Source: Cyanodermella asteris (taxonomy: Eukaryota; Ascomycota; Lecanoromycetes; Ostropales; Stictidaceae). Taken from it: a DNA stretch of 39,754 nt. The stretch is from the NCBI GenBank assembly GCA_900618795.1, contig UYJD01000004.1, positions 446,824 to 486,577 of the forward strand, given 5' to 3'. Below, in pieces: positions 11,409 to 22,700 of this stretch. Positions within the stretch are counted from its first letter, which is position 1; each line of letters starts with the position of its first letter. Both the position numbers and the translations under genes were made by a program. The notes beneath the pieces are model-generated. The model did no database searches. It was not told the DNA's origin and worked only from the letters and a program-made list of their open reading frames with translations.

Positions 11409-13464
11409 CTACAAGAAGACCTCTATGTTGATCTCCAGCGTAGACACGGGGTATCTGAGGTCGAATTTGTCCAAGACGCTTGGGTTGAGTATACCAAAGG
11501 TGCCGACTTGATGTGCTTCTTTACCGACGCGGACATGCACCGAAGCTGCGTGTCCAGCGAAAAACATGGGGTCTGTGGCCCGTCAGTAAGTAAGCGTCGA
11601 GTCCACAGCAGGGAAACCTTCTTACCGTTGATCTCTTCGATCCAGTAGCTCGCGTACCCATTATCTGCAGCCTCAACGCCCTGCTCTCGAGTAATGAAGG
11701 CACTCTTGAGCATGAGCATGACACGATCCATAAGACCATGAACAACTTCAAAACCACTGTTCTTGGACGTGAAGGCAGCAGCGAAGTGACGTTCGTTCCT
11801 GCTCTTCCGCTCTAGAGACTCGTCCTTGAAGGCCACGTCACTGACTTCGAAGATCTTCAGCGGAAGGTTGTGGTGCTTGTTCTCGCGAATCGTCTTTAAC
11901 AGACCCGGGATGAGGCTTGTTCTGACAATCTGATATTCCTGGGTCTTTGGATTAGCAAGTTTCACTGCTGTCTTGCCATCATCCTTCTGATTGAGCCAAG
12001 CGAAATTCTCGTCGTGCGAGCAAAGAATCAGGGGCATCACTTCCGACCAGCCGGCCATCGCAGCCTCGTTTCGTACAATGTCTGCTAGCTTGTTGATCTT
12101 CAGTGGCTGAGCCACGATCCCTGCTACCTTGGGGAAGTCTCGTGGCAGCTTGTTGAATCCATATGCAATGGCCAGATCCTCCATGATGTCGGCTTGGTGC
12201 AAAACATCAGCACGGGTCGGTGGCACTTTCACAATGACCTGGTCCTTTGCATTTGGGTCTGGCGTAGCTTCGTATGCCATGCGCTCCAGCTTTTTGCAGA
12301 TCTCTTCCGCATTGAGCTCTAGACCTGTGCAAGCGTTGAGATATGGGATATCAGCAGTGAAAGGCCTGTAAGTGAGGTTTGGTGTTACTCTTGACTCTCC
12401 ATTGTGCTCAGAAATGACCTCAACAGGCTCCACCGTGAAAGGCTTTTGGGTGTACATCGAAAACATGGTGCAAATGATGTCCAGCACAATCTCCAACTTT
12501 GTACGGTCTGTCGCGGTGCATTCGATGAAGACGTTGTTCGTCTGGGTTGAGATTTTGGAATGGTCACCATTGATAATTGGAGGCATGGAGCAAATAACCT
12601 TATTCGAATCGCGGATCAGCGGGTATACAGGTGCTTCCTTGATGATGTGGAGGTATCGTCCGAGGTTTCGATCTTTCTCGTAGAACTCCATCATTTCGGC
12701 ACCCGTCATCTTCTTCGTCTGGTTAAGAGGAATGAAGCTGAAGTCAGACGGAGCTATGGCATCGTAGGTGAAAGGACCTTTGATCGTATCCAGGTCATGC
12801 GTTCCTATTGCGACCAAACTCCGCTGTCGGGCAAGGTTCTGGTGCAGCTTGTCCTGTAGGGCAATGAAAGACTCGTAGCGAGCTTGTGTGAATTCCACCC
12901 CTCGTAAGATTGCGGCGGCGGCATACGGTCGAACTTGTGCCGTCTCTTTCGAAATTATCAACCTTTGTAGCTCGCCATTGGCTGGATGTACTAGCTGATA
13001 TTCGGGTGGAGATGCATTGCCATTGAAAATGTTCAGCATCAAGGAGATGCCTTCAAAGCAGAGTAGGTCATATCTACTTGGGTGTTAGCGCAGCTCGTCA
13101 AGGCGGTGGGGCAGAGCTCGCACCGGTTTGCTGGAATTTCAATCTTCAATTGGGGAGGCTCTTGGACTCCGTCGACGATGGGTCGATCCTGGTCGGATGT
13201 CTTGAAGTTCGTTTAGCCATGCCCTGCGCGATTGAGTCATGTACGTACGTCCTCGTCCAATTCAATGCCTACTCGCGGTCAGAGGTAAGTTCCAAGAGCT
13301 ACCGAACTCCTCTTACTGACCATAGTCAAAGCAAAGATCGTCGAACTCTGCAGTGGTATACCTGGCTTGTGTTTCAGCGCCGTTTGAACAAGCGAGCTGC
13401 GGGCGACTCACTCGCGACCAAGAGCTTTGAAGAGTTCGGCCTTGTCCACGGCAATGGTAGGCAT
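11409..13464 (-). CDS. FRS1: Phenylalanyl-tRNA synthetase beta subunit, cytosolic
   Basis: Beta subunit of the alpha2/beta2 enzyme that charges tRNA-Phe; 600 aa, close to the usual eukaryotic size. It begins MPTIAVDKAELFKALGRE at 13464. Six exons: 13464-13412, 13361-13321, 13268-13249, 13200-13124, 13073-11626 and 11572-11409. All five introns (50, 52, 48, 50, 53 nt) are GT/AG and every junction keeps the frame. Recognisable parts are the N-terminal IELDED and EIPANRYDLLCFEGI segments, the B3/B4 editing region around FVIEC-like NVFIECTATDRTKLEIVLD, the B5 region (KVPPTRADVLHQADIMEDLA), and the class II-like core ending RYPVSTLEINIEVFL. The final intron lies just before DPMFFAGHAASVHV. No mitochondrial presequence is seen. 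It is divergent from TPD3 across about 675 bp. Confidence 0.96.
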
Positions 13465-14138
13465 GTTGTCGGGCCAGCTCTAGTCTAGCTAATCCTGCAG
13501 AGCTTGTCGAGAGTTGTTGGTCAGCGGATGTAGCGTGCGGGCACGCGATTGAAAGTCAGTCAAAAAAGTTTCGTGAAGCTCGACAGGAAGCCCCGCTGAA
13601 TCAGAGCGAGCTGGCGGTGACACATTCATCTACGCCGCCAAGCACCGTTGCAGATGAACACAGGCACGGTAGGGCTGAGAGCAGTCACTCCCGCTTTTAC
13701 TCTTGACATCAAGCATTCCCTCCCCTACATAAAGCCAGACCAAAGTGAAACATCAACCTCAGCGTAAGACAAAGGCGTCGAATGCTGAGAACGAGACCAG
13801 CGGCCCTTGCACCAGACATGAGGTAAAAAGGCCCTTGGCAGGCACGGCCCCGCCTACACCCAACTCCCATTGAATCGCTGCACAATCTCTGTCACGAGCC
13901 TCAATTTGCCGTCCTCTAGCGCACTCTCGTCACTGTTGCAGCACATTTGAAGCTAACGATGCTCTTTCGCAGCTTATGACCTCCCTTTTCCAGACTTAGC
14001 AGCGTTGCGGAGCCACACCAGACGCAGCATTTCCCCGAGTCCACCCAAACGCGCTACTCCGTCGTCGCGTAGCCGCCAGACGAAATCACATCCCGAACCA
14101 CAAGCAGCATCCGGTTTCGCGACACACATTCATTCACC
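13465..14138. promoter_or_regulatory. Divergent promoter region FRS1 / TPD3
   Basis: A 674-bp gap between two divergent housekeeping start codons. It should hold both promoters. The TPD3-proximal part is pyrimidine-rich (CTC and TTTC runs), usual near fungal transcription starts. No defined factor site was identified. Confidence 0.5.
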
Positions 14139-16085
14139 ATGGAAGCGCAAAATCCAAATGATGAGCTGTACCCTATTGCCGTTCTCATCGACGAGCTGAA
14201 GGTACAATCTAAGCTACACGCGGTTTGCCTTGGTGCTAATACGGAAGTAGCATGACGACGTTCTCCTCCGCCTGAATGCGATCCACAGACTCTCCACAAT
14301 TGCCCTTGCATTGGGGCCCGAGAGGACGCGCGACGAGCTGATCCCTTTCTTGGACGAATCCGTAGAAGATGAGGACGAAGTGCTGACAGCATTGAGCGAA
14401 GAGCTGGGTGGTTTTGTTGAGTACGTTGGAGGACCGGAGCATGGCCATGTCCTCCTCTCCCCACTCGAGAACCTGGCAGCGATCGAGGAACCTTTAGTGC
14501 GTGAGAAAGCGGTCGAGTCTCTGAACAAGATCTGCGACGAACTCTCCCAGCAACAGATCGAGGAGCACTTCATTCCCTTGACATTCCGACTCTCTAAGGC
14601 GGATTGGTTTACGTCAAAAATCTCTGCGACCGGCCTATACAGCACACCATACCGGAAGGCAACCAATGGGTCGAAGGAGCAACTCAGATCGAATTTCTCC
14701 CAGCTCGTTCACGATGATACCCCCATGGTACGAAGACAGGCAGCGAACAACCTTGCAAAATTTGTCAAGGAGATGCCACCAGAGATCGTTGTCGATCAAA
14801 TGATCCCCTTGTTCCAGCATCTTGCAGGCGATGACCAAGACTCTGTACGTCTCTTAACTGTCGAAGTATTGATCGCTATAGCGGAGGTGTTGCCCAAGGA
14901 GGAACAGCCCAGCCACGGCGTCCTACTTACGGCTTTGCGAAGCCTGTTCGACGACAAAAGCTGGAGGGTGAGGTACATGGTTGCCGACCGCTTTGAGAAG
15001 ATTGCAACGGCCGTTGACGACGAGACTCTCACAAGGGATCTCGTTCCCGCATTTGTCGAGCTGCTCAAGGACAGCGAGGCCGAGGTCCGAACTGCCATTG
15101 CTGGCCAAATTCCCGGATTTTGCGGTCTGATCGACCGGTCAACCCTGCTCAAAGAGATCATGGGTACTGTAGAGGATCTTGTGTCGGACCAGTCGCAACA
15201 TGTCAGGTCCGCTTTGGGCACACAGATTAGTGGTCTGGCTCCCCTCTTAGGCCGAGAAGAGACGATCGCTCATCTCCTACCCATGTTTTTGCAAATGCTC
15301 AAGGACGAGTTCCCCGACGTTCGCCTTCACATCATCTCAAAACTCGAATTGGTCAACAACGTCATTGGCATCGAGCTTCTCTCACAATCACTTCTACCCG
15401 CCATTGTTCAGCTTGCCGAGGACAAGAACTGGCGAGTGCGATTGGCAATCATCGAATACATTCCTCTGCTGGCAAGTCAGCTCGGCGTTCAGTTCTTCGA
15501 CGAACAGCTCAGCAATCTCTGCATGAGCTGGCTCGGTGACACGGTTTTCTCCATCCGCGAAGCTGCTACTCAGAATCTGAAGAAGTTGACAGAAGTCTTC
15601 GGTGTAGACTGGGCAAGTGAGGCAATCATTCCGAAGGTGATGGCTATGGGCCAGCATCCCAATTACCTGTATCGCATGACGACTTGCTTCGCCATTTCAG
15701 TAAGTCTTGACCCCGACTAGCTACCATTGACATTCACTAACCCACCCAGACTCTTGCTCCGGCCATCAACCTCAATGTCATTGAGACCTCCATTCTGCCA
15801 ATGATGGACACCCTAGTCACTGACGCTATCCCCAATATCAGATTCAATGTTGCTAAGTCTTACGGAGTGTTGATCGAGACACTGAAGAAGTTGCCAGCTT
15901 CCGGCACGTTGTTGGACCTTGGGAAGGATGACTCGCCGGCGTCGGGGTCACCAAAGGGCGAGGAGTTGATTCAAAAGCAGATCCTGCCCAATCTAGAGAA
16001 GCTCCAGTCAGACTCGGATGTGGACGTCAGGTACTTTGCCACGACGGCCGCCCAAAAGGCCTCGGGGGATGCAATGCAGACGTGA
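14139..16085 (+). CDS. TPD3: PP2A scaffold subunit A (HEAT-repeat protein)
   Basis: Structural A subunit of protein phosphatase 2A, which holds the catalytic C and regulatory B subunits; 615 aa. The start is the ATG at 14139 (MEAQNPNDELYPIAVLIDELK). Exons are 14139-14201, 14251-15699 and 15750-16085; the introns of 49 and 50 nt have GT/AG ends and keep the frame. The apparent ends of the long open frame (VSLDPD) are intron sequence. The whole protein is tandem HEAT helices, for example VRRQAANNLAKFVKEMP, VRLLTVEVLIAIAEVLP, VRYMVADRFEKIATAV and VRLAIIEYIPLLASQLGVQFFDEQL split over neighbouring repeats, with the family's regular Asp/Arg pattern. No domain is missing. It acts in cytoplasm and nucleus. 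It converges on RPS3, with 472 bp between the stops. Confidence 0.96.
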
Positions 16086-16557
16086 TGGATCGGAAATTGA
16101 GAGGCAGAATATGGTTACTTCATAGACGCATGACTGGAGCAGACAAAGCAACAACCCTCTCTGTCTGTCGCAAACGCAACTAGAACGAGGATCAATGATA
16201 CCAACAATTCACGTAAACCGGATCCGAGTTTTGATGCTTATGGCAAGCGTTTGGTATACTGGAAATTGCCAATACATACACTTCACTTGCCGCGCGCACG
16301 CTGCGTCGCTGTGGACGTTCAGCCATAAACGCCTGACGCCACCAGATGGTAATCTTATCTTGAACTTCGTGATCGGCTTGTGCCCTTTTATTCATGATCC
16401 ATCAAGATTGATGGTAAAGTACCCGTACAATCAACCTTGCGCCAAGCCTTGTTCGCCTCATGCATCAACGAAAAAAATCGCGTCCGTCTAGTCATCGGGA
16501 TGGACTGCCGCCGCCCTGGTCACCGATATCTCTAACCAGATTTCGAGGGAGGGTATT
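16086..16557. other. Convergent gap TPD3 / RPS3
   Basis: 472 bp between two convergent stop codons; presumably both 3' untranslated regions. No gene seen. Confidence 0.5.
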
Positions 16558-17411
16558 CTACTCTGTGTACGCGGCCTGCTCCTGTCCACCCGCCTGCTCC
16601 TGCTGCTCCGCCAGTCTCTGCTGCTCGGCCGCCTGCTGAGCAGCCAGAGCCTTTGCGCCGTAATCTTGCGACATGGGCTGCACAACCGTCTGCTCCTCCT
16701 TTGGCTCGATGATAGTGACGGAGTCCGGAAGAGACTTCTGGGGGCCGCTCTTGCCCTCGGGGTCTGAGCCGCGCATGATCTTGACCTTGATACCGAGTAC
16801 ACCTTGGCGGAGGAGAACGTGACGGGTTGCGGAGTCGATGAAATCCTTAGCTGGCTGACCGGAGTGAATCATGAAACCGTCCTGTCAATTGTCAGTCTCT
16901 TTTCCTTTGTTAAAAGAACCATTCCTGCTGGATAGTAACTCACTGTGAACTTCATGCTCTTTGCACGGGCAGCACGAAGCTTACCCGAAACCACCACCTC
17001 GCAACCCTTGGCACCGCTCTCCATGATGAACCTGAGCACACCATAGCAAGCACGACGAACTGCCAGACCGTTCAAAAGCTTGTAACGAAGCGACTCGCAC
17101 TGGGCGACGGCCGAAAGACCACGGTTCTGGACCTTGGCCGCATAGAGCGACACGGAGTTCTCGGGAAACTTGAATCGCTTTTGGATGAGCGAGGTGAGCT
17201 CGCGAATGCGGCGACCCTGTTCGCCAAGCACCTCTTGTGTGTGTGTTGCCCTGATAATGATATCGGTGACGGTGGGAGTGACGCGGACCTCGACGCCTGA
17301 GTATCCCTCCTCTGCGAGCTCGCGCTGGAAGAACTCGTTGAGCTCGGCGTAGAAGACGCCGTCGGCGACGAACTTGCGCTTCTTGCTGATTGCTTGCGCG
17401 TTGACGGCCAT
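16558..17411 (-). CDS. RPS3: 40S ribosomal protein S3 (uS3)
   Basis: Small-subunit ribosomal protein at the mRNA entry channel; 263 aa. It starts [20 protein letters not shown] at 17411; upstream in-frame codons are not needed. Exon 1 is 17411-16944, the intron 16943-16882 (62 nt, GTGAGT donor, GACTGAC-like branch, GACAG acceptor) and exon 2 16881-16558. The KH type 2 domain spans roughly residues 45-95 ([20 protein letters not shown], then [11 protein letters not shown]). The C-terminal S3 domain follows ([20 protein letters not shown], then [10 protein letters not shown] and VLGIKVKIM). The tail after about residue 220 is rich in Gln, Ala and Glu, a common feature of fungal S3. Intact and full length. 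Confidence 0.97.
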
Positions 17412-18127
17412 GTTGGTTGGTGTAGGTGAAATGAGGGCTGGGCGAGAGCTGGTGAAGGGATACGATGTACCTTGCACGTTGGCTTTGCTGCTCGCTGGTC
17501 AAGGTCAGAGAATCGCCAATGACTTGCTCACAATGGCGGGATGCTTGGATGTGTGGGCTTGCCCTCGGACTTTAGTTTCTCCCGACCCGAGACGACGCTT
17601 CCACTTTCTGCCGCCAAACTGAACCATCATATTGCGACCCCGCGGCCGCCCACGAAGAATCCCAACCTTGTTGTCGAGAGACATTGACACTCGAATGATT
17701 GAAGTATAGCCTTTCATTAATAAAGACTTGAATAGATATCCTAAATTAATTCTTCTCTTCTTTTCGCAGGCCATGCGCGCACTTGTGACAAAAGTCTATT
17801 TGAGAGAAGAATATCACATGGAACCTGGCCCTGAAAGGTAAAAGATGCCTTTACTGTTTCAGATTTGGGATGGAGCTGCTGCGTCTACACGATACTCAGA
17901 GTCTGGTAAACCACGCTTGCCGAAGCAAAGGTGTACTACGCCTTGAAGTTGCTAGGTGGTCCTACATTTCATGGAGAGCGACCAGACGGTAACTGCGTAT
18001 ACCTACACACCCTCCTACCCAGAAAGCTGACGACCTCTCCGTGCCTGATAACTCTGTCAATTTGCTGTGTATTCCATACGGGTATCGGATCATGAGTTTG
18101 TCAAGTTTGTCGGAACTCATATCCCAT
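17412..18127. promoter_or_regulatory. RPS3 upstream region
   Basis: 716 bp containing the RPS3 promoter and the 3' flank of the next gene on the same strand. The part around 17690-17760 is markedly AT-rich compared with the rest of the window. No ribosomal-protein promoter element was identified with confidence, and no gene is seen. Confidence 0.4.
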
Positions 18128-19357
18128 TCAATCCGGGGGCGGCTGTGGTCCACGATTACGACGGCTGTTGATCAGTGGCCTTGGCCGGAATAGATCGTCG
18201 AGGTTCTCGTTAGTTTGCAACTTGACCGGAACGGCAGAAGCGCCTTTACTGCTTGATGTCTCAGTGGCTCCTCCCATCAGATCTGTCCGTGCAGGCTTGT
18301 TGGCTTCTTTAAAAGTCCCGGTGCTGACCGTGTCACGAGTCTGTTTCCGTTCGACTTGTCCATCAATGGAGGGCGGTGAAGATGAGTTCGAGCATGGTCC
18401 GCTATTCGTGAAAAGCGTCCTACTAGGGCCGATCGACTTCGGATTCAGTGGCTTCTCGCGAGATATGACGCTGGGCGATGCGTCCATGTCATCCTCGCTA
18501 GCAATGATGCTCGTTTCATCCTTTGACTCTGGTCTCATGACTGTTCGCGTTTTGGATGGAGTGATGTGCGCTTCCTTGAAGCCAGCAGCGGCTCGCGAAT
18601 TGATGCTCGGACCATGCAGACCCATCAGCGACTTTGAGGCCTTGCTCGGACTGTCCATTAATCCTCCGAGTGTCCCATGCCAAGAGCGACCTTTGCCTCT
18701 TGCTTGCACTTGTTGAGTGCAGTCGTCTTCTGTTTCCGAACCCGAACCTAGTAAATCCGTGAGACGGTTCTGCTGCTTTGTCTGAGCAGCTTTTCTTGCT
18801 TTGGCTACCTGGACATCTTGTGGGAGCGCAGTTCTTCCGTCAACAGGTCTGGCGAGAGTTGTGGTTCGCGCGGTGTTTCTTTCCCTTGCTTCGCGTCGTA
18901 GTCTTTCGTACTCTTGCTGATGGATATGCGCTGTGAAGATTCTGGCGACGTCGTAGAACTCGTCTTCCACCATCATATAGACGTCATCGTGTTCCAGACC
19001 TTCCCTCATAGATTCCTCCTCCACCGGCTCCTCAATTGGGGGCGGTGAAGATGAGGGCAATCGGCCTGTAACTAGAATACTTCTGTTAGCAACAATCTCG
19101 ATGGCATCGCAGACATGCAACTCACGATACTGCCGTTTGAGGGCACTCACGGCGCGCGAGTTTGGGTCCCGCGGTGTTCCACTTTTGTTGTCAGCTCCTG
19201 AAGGTGTAGAATCCGGCGCCCTCCCTCCGCCGTCATCGTCTCGCTTGACCCGCTTCACCGGTCCATGTGCTGGCTTGCCGGGTACGGCCCTCTTCGTCGA
19301 GGGGCGAGGAGGTTTCGATGATGGGCCCTGCACCAGCCATGGCAGCGTCCGACCCAT
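18128..19357 (-). CDS. Unrecognised protein with acidic helical core
   Basis: I do not recognise this family. The frame runs from ATG 19357 (MGRTLPWLVQGPSSKPPRP) to 18128, but 19125-19072 looks like a spliceable 54-nt intron (GTGAGT donor, TTGCTAAC branch, TTCTAG acceptor) whose removal keeps the frame, giving 391 aa. The middle is the most protein-like part: DDVYMMVEDEFYDVARIFTA followed by HIHQQEYERLRREARERN, a probable helical domain. The N-terminal basic stretch KRVKRDDD could be a nuclear localisation signal. The rest is Ser/Pro-rich and probably disordered, ending NSRRNRGPQPPPD. The residue pattern suggests a nuclear, perhaps chromatin or DNA-repair, protein; that is only inference. Its start faces VPS15 across about 400 bp. 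Confidence 0.75.
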   Translation of the reverse strand: MGRTLPWLVQGPSSKPPRPSTKRAVPGKPAHGPVKRVKRDDDGGGRAPDSTPSGADNKSGTPRDPNSRAVSALKRQYRELHVCDAIEIVANRSILVTGRLPSSSPPPIEEPVEEESMREGLEHDDVYMMVEDEFYDVARIFTAHIHQQEYERLRREARERNTARTTTLARPVDGRTALPQDVQVAKARKAAQTKQQNRLTDLLGSGSETEDDCTQQVQARGKGRSWHGTLGGLMDSPSKASKSLMGLHGPSINSRAAAGFKEAHITPSKTRTVMRPESKDETSIIASEDDMDASPSVISREKPLNPKSIGPSRTLFTNSGPCSNSSSPPSIDGQVERKQTRDTVSTGTFKEANKPARTDLMGGATETSSSKGASAVPVKLQTNENLDDLFRPRPLINSRRNRGPQPPPD

Positions 19358-19759
19358 AAGCGGGCTGACGTAGGAAGGTTGAACAAGACTGCCCGCTGAG
19401 CAGCTCGTGCGACGCGTTCAGGTGATCGACCAGCGTGACGCCCCACAGTGGGTGATTGTCGGGGCGGCTCTCCGCTGAAGCCTGGCGTACGTGAGCTGCG
19501 ACAATGGTCCGTTTCCGTCACTTTCCGTGTAAAGCAAACAAGCAAGCAGCAAGCAAGTCTTGTGCAGAAGCCAGTCGGAACTATTCAGACTACCGTGGAT
19601 GCAAGAGTGGGCGGATATAATTGCGTGAAGAGAAGGATACAACCGAATATGCGAGCAACGGCCTGTGGAGAAGGCATCCGCCTGGAGACCTGGACCCCAT
19701 GAAAGAAAGAGCCTGGACACAAGTCACTGCTTCGGTGAAAGCCGGATTTCACTAGCAAG
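19358..19759. promoter_or_regulatory. Short divergent promoter, unknown protein / VPS15
   Basis: About 400 bp between two divergent start codons, so both promoters must fit here. A CAAGCAAGCAGCAAGCAAG tract lies near 19535-19558. No gene seen. Confidence 0.5.
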
Positions 19760-22700
19760 ATGGGTCAGTCAGTGTCCCTCGCCCCAGTGTCTGCTGGCGC
19801 TGCTAGCATCAATGTTCGCGAGCTGGCGGATGTCCAATATGAGAAGCCCTTAGGATCCGGCCGCTTCATGAAGAGCATTCGAGCCCGGCATAAGACTGGC
19901 TTGGTGGTGATTAGGATAGCTATGCGGCCGTTCCACGGCTTTGACTTCAGACCCTACATCAACAAGATACGACGTGAGTACGTAAGGCTTGTGGCGGATT
20001 TACGGGATCGTTCTGACCGCTTGTAGAGGAAAGAGATGAGCTCTCAGACGTGCCGAACGCACTTGGCTTCGTCAGAATAATCGAGACCGAACATACTGGA
20101 TACTTGTGCCGGCAATTCTTGTCAAGCTCACTCTACGATAGGATAAGTACACGACCATTCTTGGAAACCATCGAGAAGAAATGGCTTGCGTTTCAACTCT
20201 TGTGTGCCGTCCGAGACTGCCATTCACGAAACGTTTACCATGGAGACATTAAGGCTGAGAACGTCCTTGTCACCACGTGGAATTGGCTCTACCTCACGGA
20301 CTTCTCGTCTGTATTCAAGAAAACCTACCTTCCGGATAACAATCCAGCAGACTTCTCTTATTTCTTCGACAATTCCGGTCGTCGTACCTGTTACCTGGCC
20401 CCAGAACGCTTCCTGGGCCCGGGAAATGAACCTCATGAACAAGGGATCACGTGGGCTATGGACGTCTTCAGTGCCGGATGCGTCATTGCAGAGCTCTTTC
20501 TAGAAGCCCCGATATTTGACCTCAGTGCCCTGCTACGCTACCGATCAGGTGAATACAATCCAGCTGAAACAGTGCTCAACCGAATCGAGGATGAAGAGGT
20601 CCGTAGTTTAGTGGTCCATATGATCCAACTCGATCCTGAATCGCGGTATTCCGCAGACGAATATTTGAACTTTTGGAAGGACAAGGCTTTCCCTGGATTC
20701 TTCTACAACTTCCTCCATCAGTACATGTGGCTGATAACGGACCCCTCATCTGGTAGAATTCCCGTCGATCCTGCAAACGGCAATTCCGGAGAGGCCGACG
20801 ACCGCATCGATCGCGTGTACCTGGACTTCGAGAAGATTGCATACTTTCTGGACTACGACAATGATGAGACTATCCCGTCAGTGCAATCTTCCGCTGCACC
20901 ACAATCTTCAATTATCAAGGTTCTTCCGATTCAACTCGATCTTCCAAACAATCGCCATGCTGCGACGAGACGAAAACGCAGGAAAGGCGCGGACGATGCC
21001 AGCCTGATCTTCCTCACACTTATAGTGGCCTCAGTGCGCAGCACTGCAAGAGCAACCGCCAGGACGCGAGCTTGCGATTTGATGCTGGCATTTGCCGAAC
21101 GGCTCTCAGACGATGCTAAGCTTGATCGAGTACTACCTTTCCTGGTGACCCTACTGAACGATCCTTCCGATGATGTGAAGATGGCTGCAGTGCGCTCTAT
21201 CGTACAGCTTCTGGAGCTTGTCGAGGTCGTCTCCCCAACGAATGCCTATGTATTTGGAGAGTATATCAAGCCAAAGTTATCTGGCATGATCTACGATGGC
21301 GTCAACAAAAGAAACTCCGGGGCAGTACGAGCAACCTATGCCGCATGCCTTGCGTCTCTTGCACACAGCTCTGCTCGAATACTCGACATGGTGCAAGCTC
21401 TACGTGCAGATGGATCCATCCCCCAGATTGATCCCGATAGCGAGGCAGGGGCCATACCGAGTGGTGCACCCCGAACACTTTACGATGCAGCCCGTGCAGA
21501 CCTCGTCGATCATTTCGAAGCACACACCAAGGCTCTGTTGACAGACCCCGATGCATCCGTCCGCAGAGCGTTTTTGGGCTCGGTATCTAGTCTATGTGTC
21601 TTCTTTGGCCCTGCAAAAGCTGCTGACGTGATCATAAGCCATCTCAACACTTATCTGAATGACAAAGACTGGATGCTTAAATGTGCGTTCTTTCGAACGA
21701 TTGTTGGAGTCGCAACATTTATCGGAAGCACTAGCTTCGAAGACTTCGTCCTCCCGCTCATGCTCCAGGCCTTGGCGGATCCTGAGGATTTTGTCGTTGA
21801 GAAAGTGCTCTCATCTTTTGCCAGTATGGCTGAGCTTGGTCTGTTCCAGAGAGCAAAGCTTTTTGAGATGGTTGATGTCGTTGCAAGATTCATGGTACAC
21901 CCAAACTACTGGGTCCGTGAAGCAGCCGTGCACTTCATCTCGACTTCGTCAACATTTGTCTCCACTGCAGACGTCTATTGCCTGATAATTCCTCTCGTAC
22001 AGCCATACCTGCGGACACCAATCACAGAGCTGTCCGAAACCATGATTCTTGATGTGTTGAAAAGGCCACTGTCTCGCGCTGTGTTGGAGATGGCCGTGTC
22101 ATGGTCACAGAAAGCTGAAAAGGGCATCTTCTGGAAGTCACAAAAAGACCAGCGCACGTTCTCTTTCCGAGGCCCAGATCATACTATTGCCTCAATAAGC
22201 TCAAAAGATCTTTCCAGTAGATCCTTGCAGAAAATTGCGAAGAATCAAGAAGATGAACAATGGTTGAGTCGGCTCCAAAATCTTGGCATGAACCAGACCG
22301 ATGATGGATTCAAGCTCCTTGCTCTACGCGAATACATCGCTCGCAGCGCTCGGCGGCGTGGTGATCGAAAGTCTACGACTGGTCATCCTGCTTTGGGGAG
22401 TATACTCGCTCTCGAGGAGCTGGACGTCAAGCCTCAGACAATCGTCTTTGAAAAGCAGGGTAAGCCTCAAGATGCAAGCAACAACCAATCTGAGGAGCCT
22501 CTGAGTCCTACCCGGAGGCGTGGCCACACAATTACTGACGCGCTGCTGGATGCATCGCAATCCATTGACGAGCGTCCGCCGAATCAACGCCGGCCTTCCC
22601 GGCATGACTCTCAAGATTCCCGAAGGGGTGGCTTCCCTCACATCGACGTGCCGACAAAGACATCAATGGCACCCTCGCCGCTCTCTTCGTCGCCTAGTAC

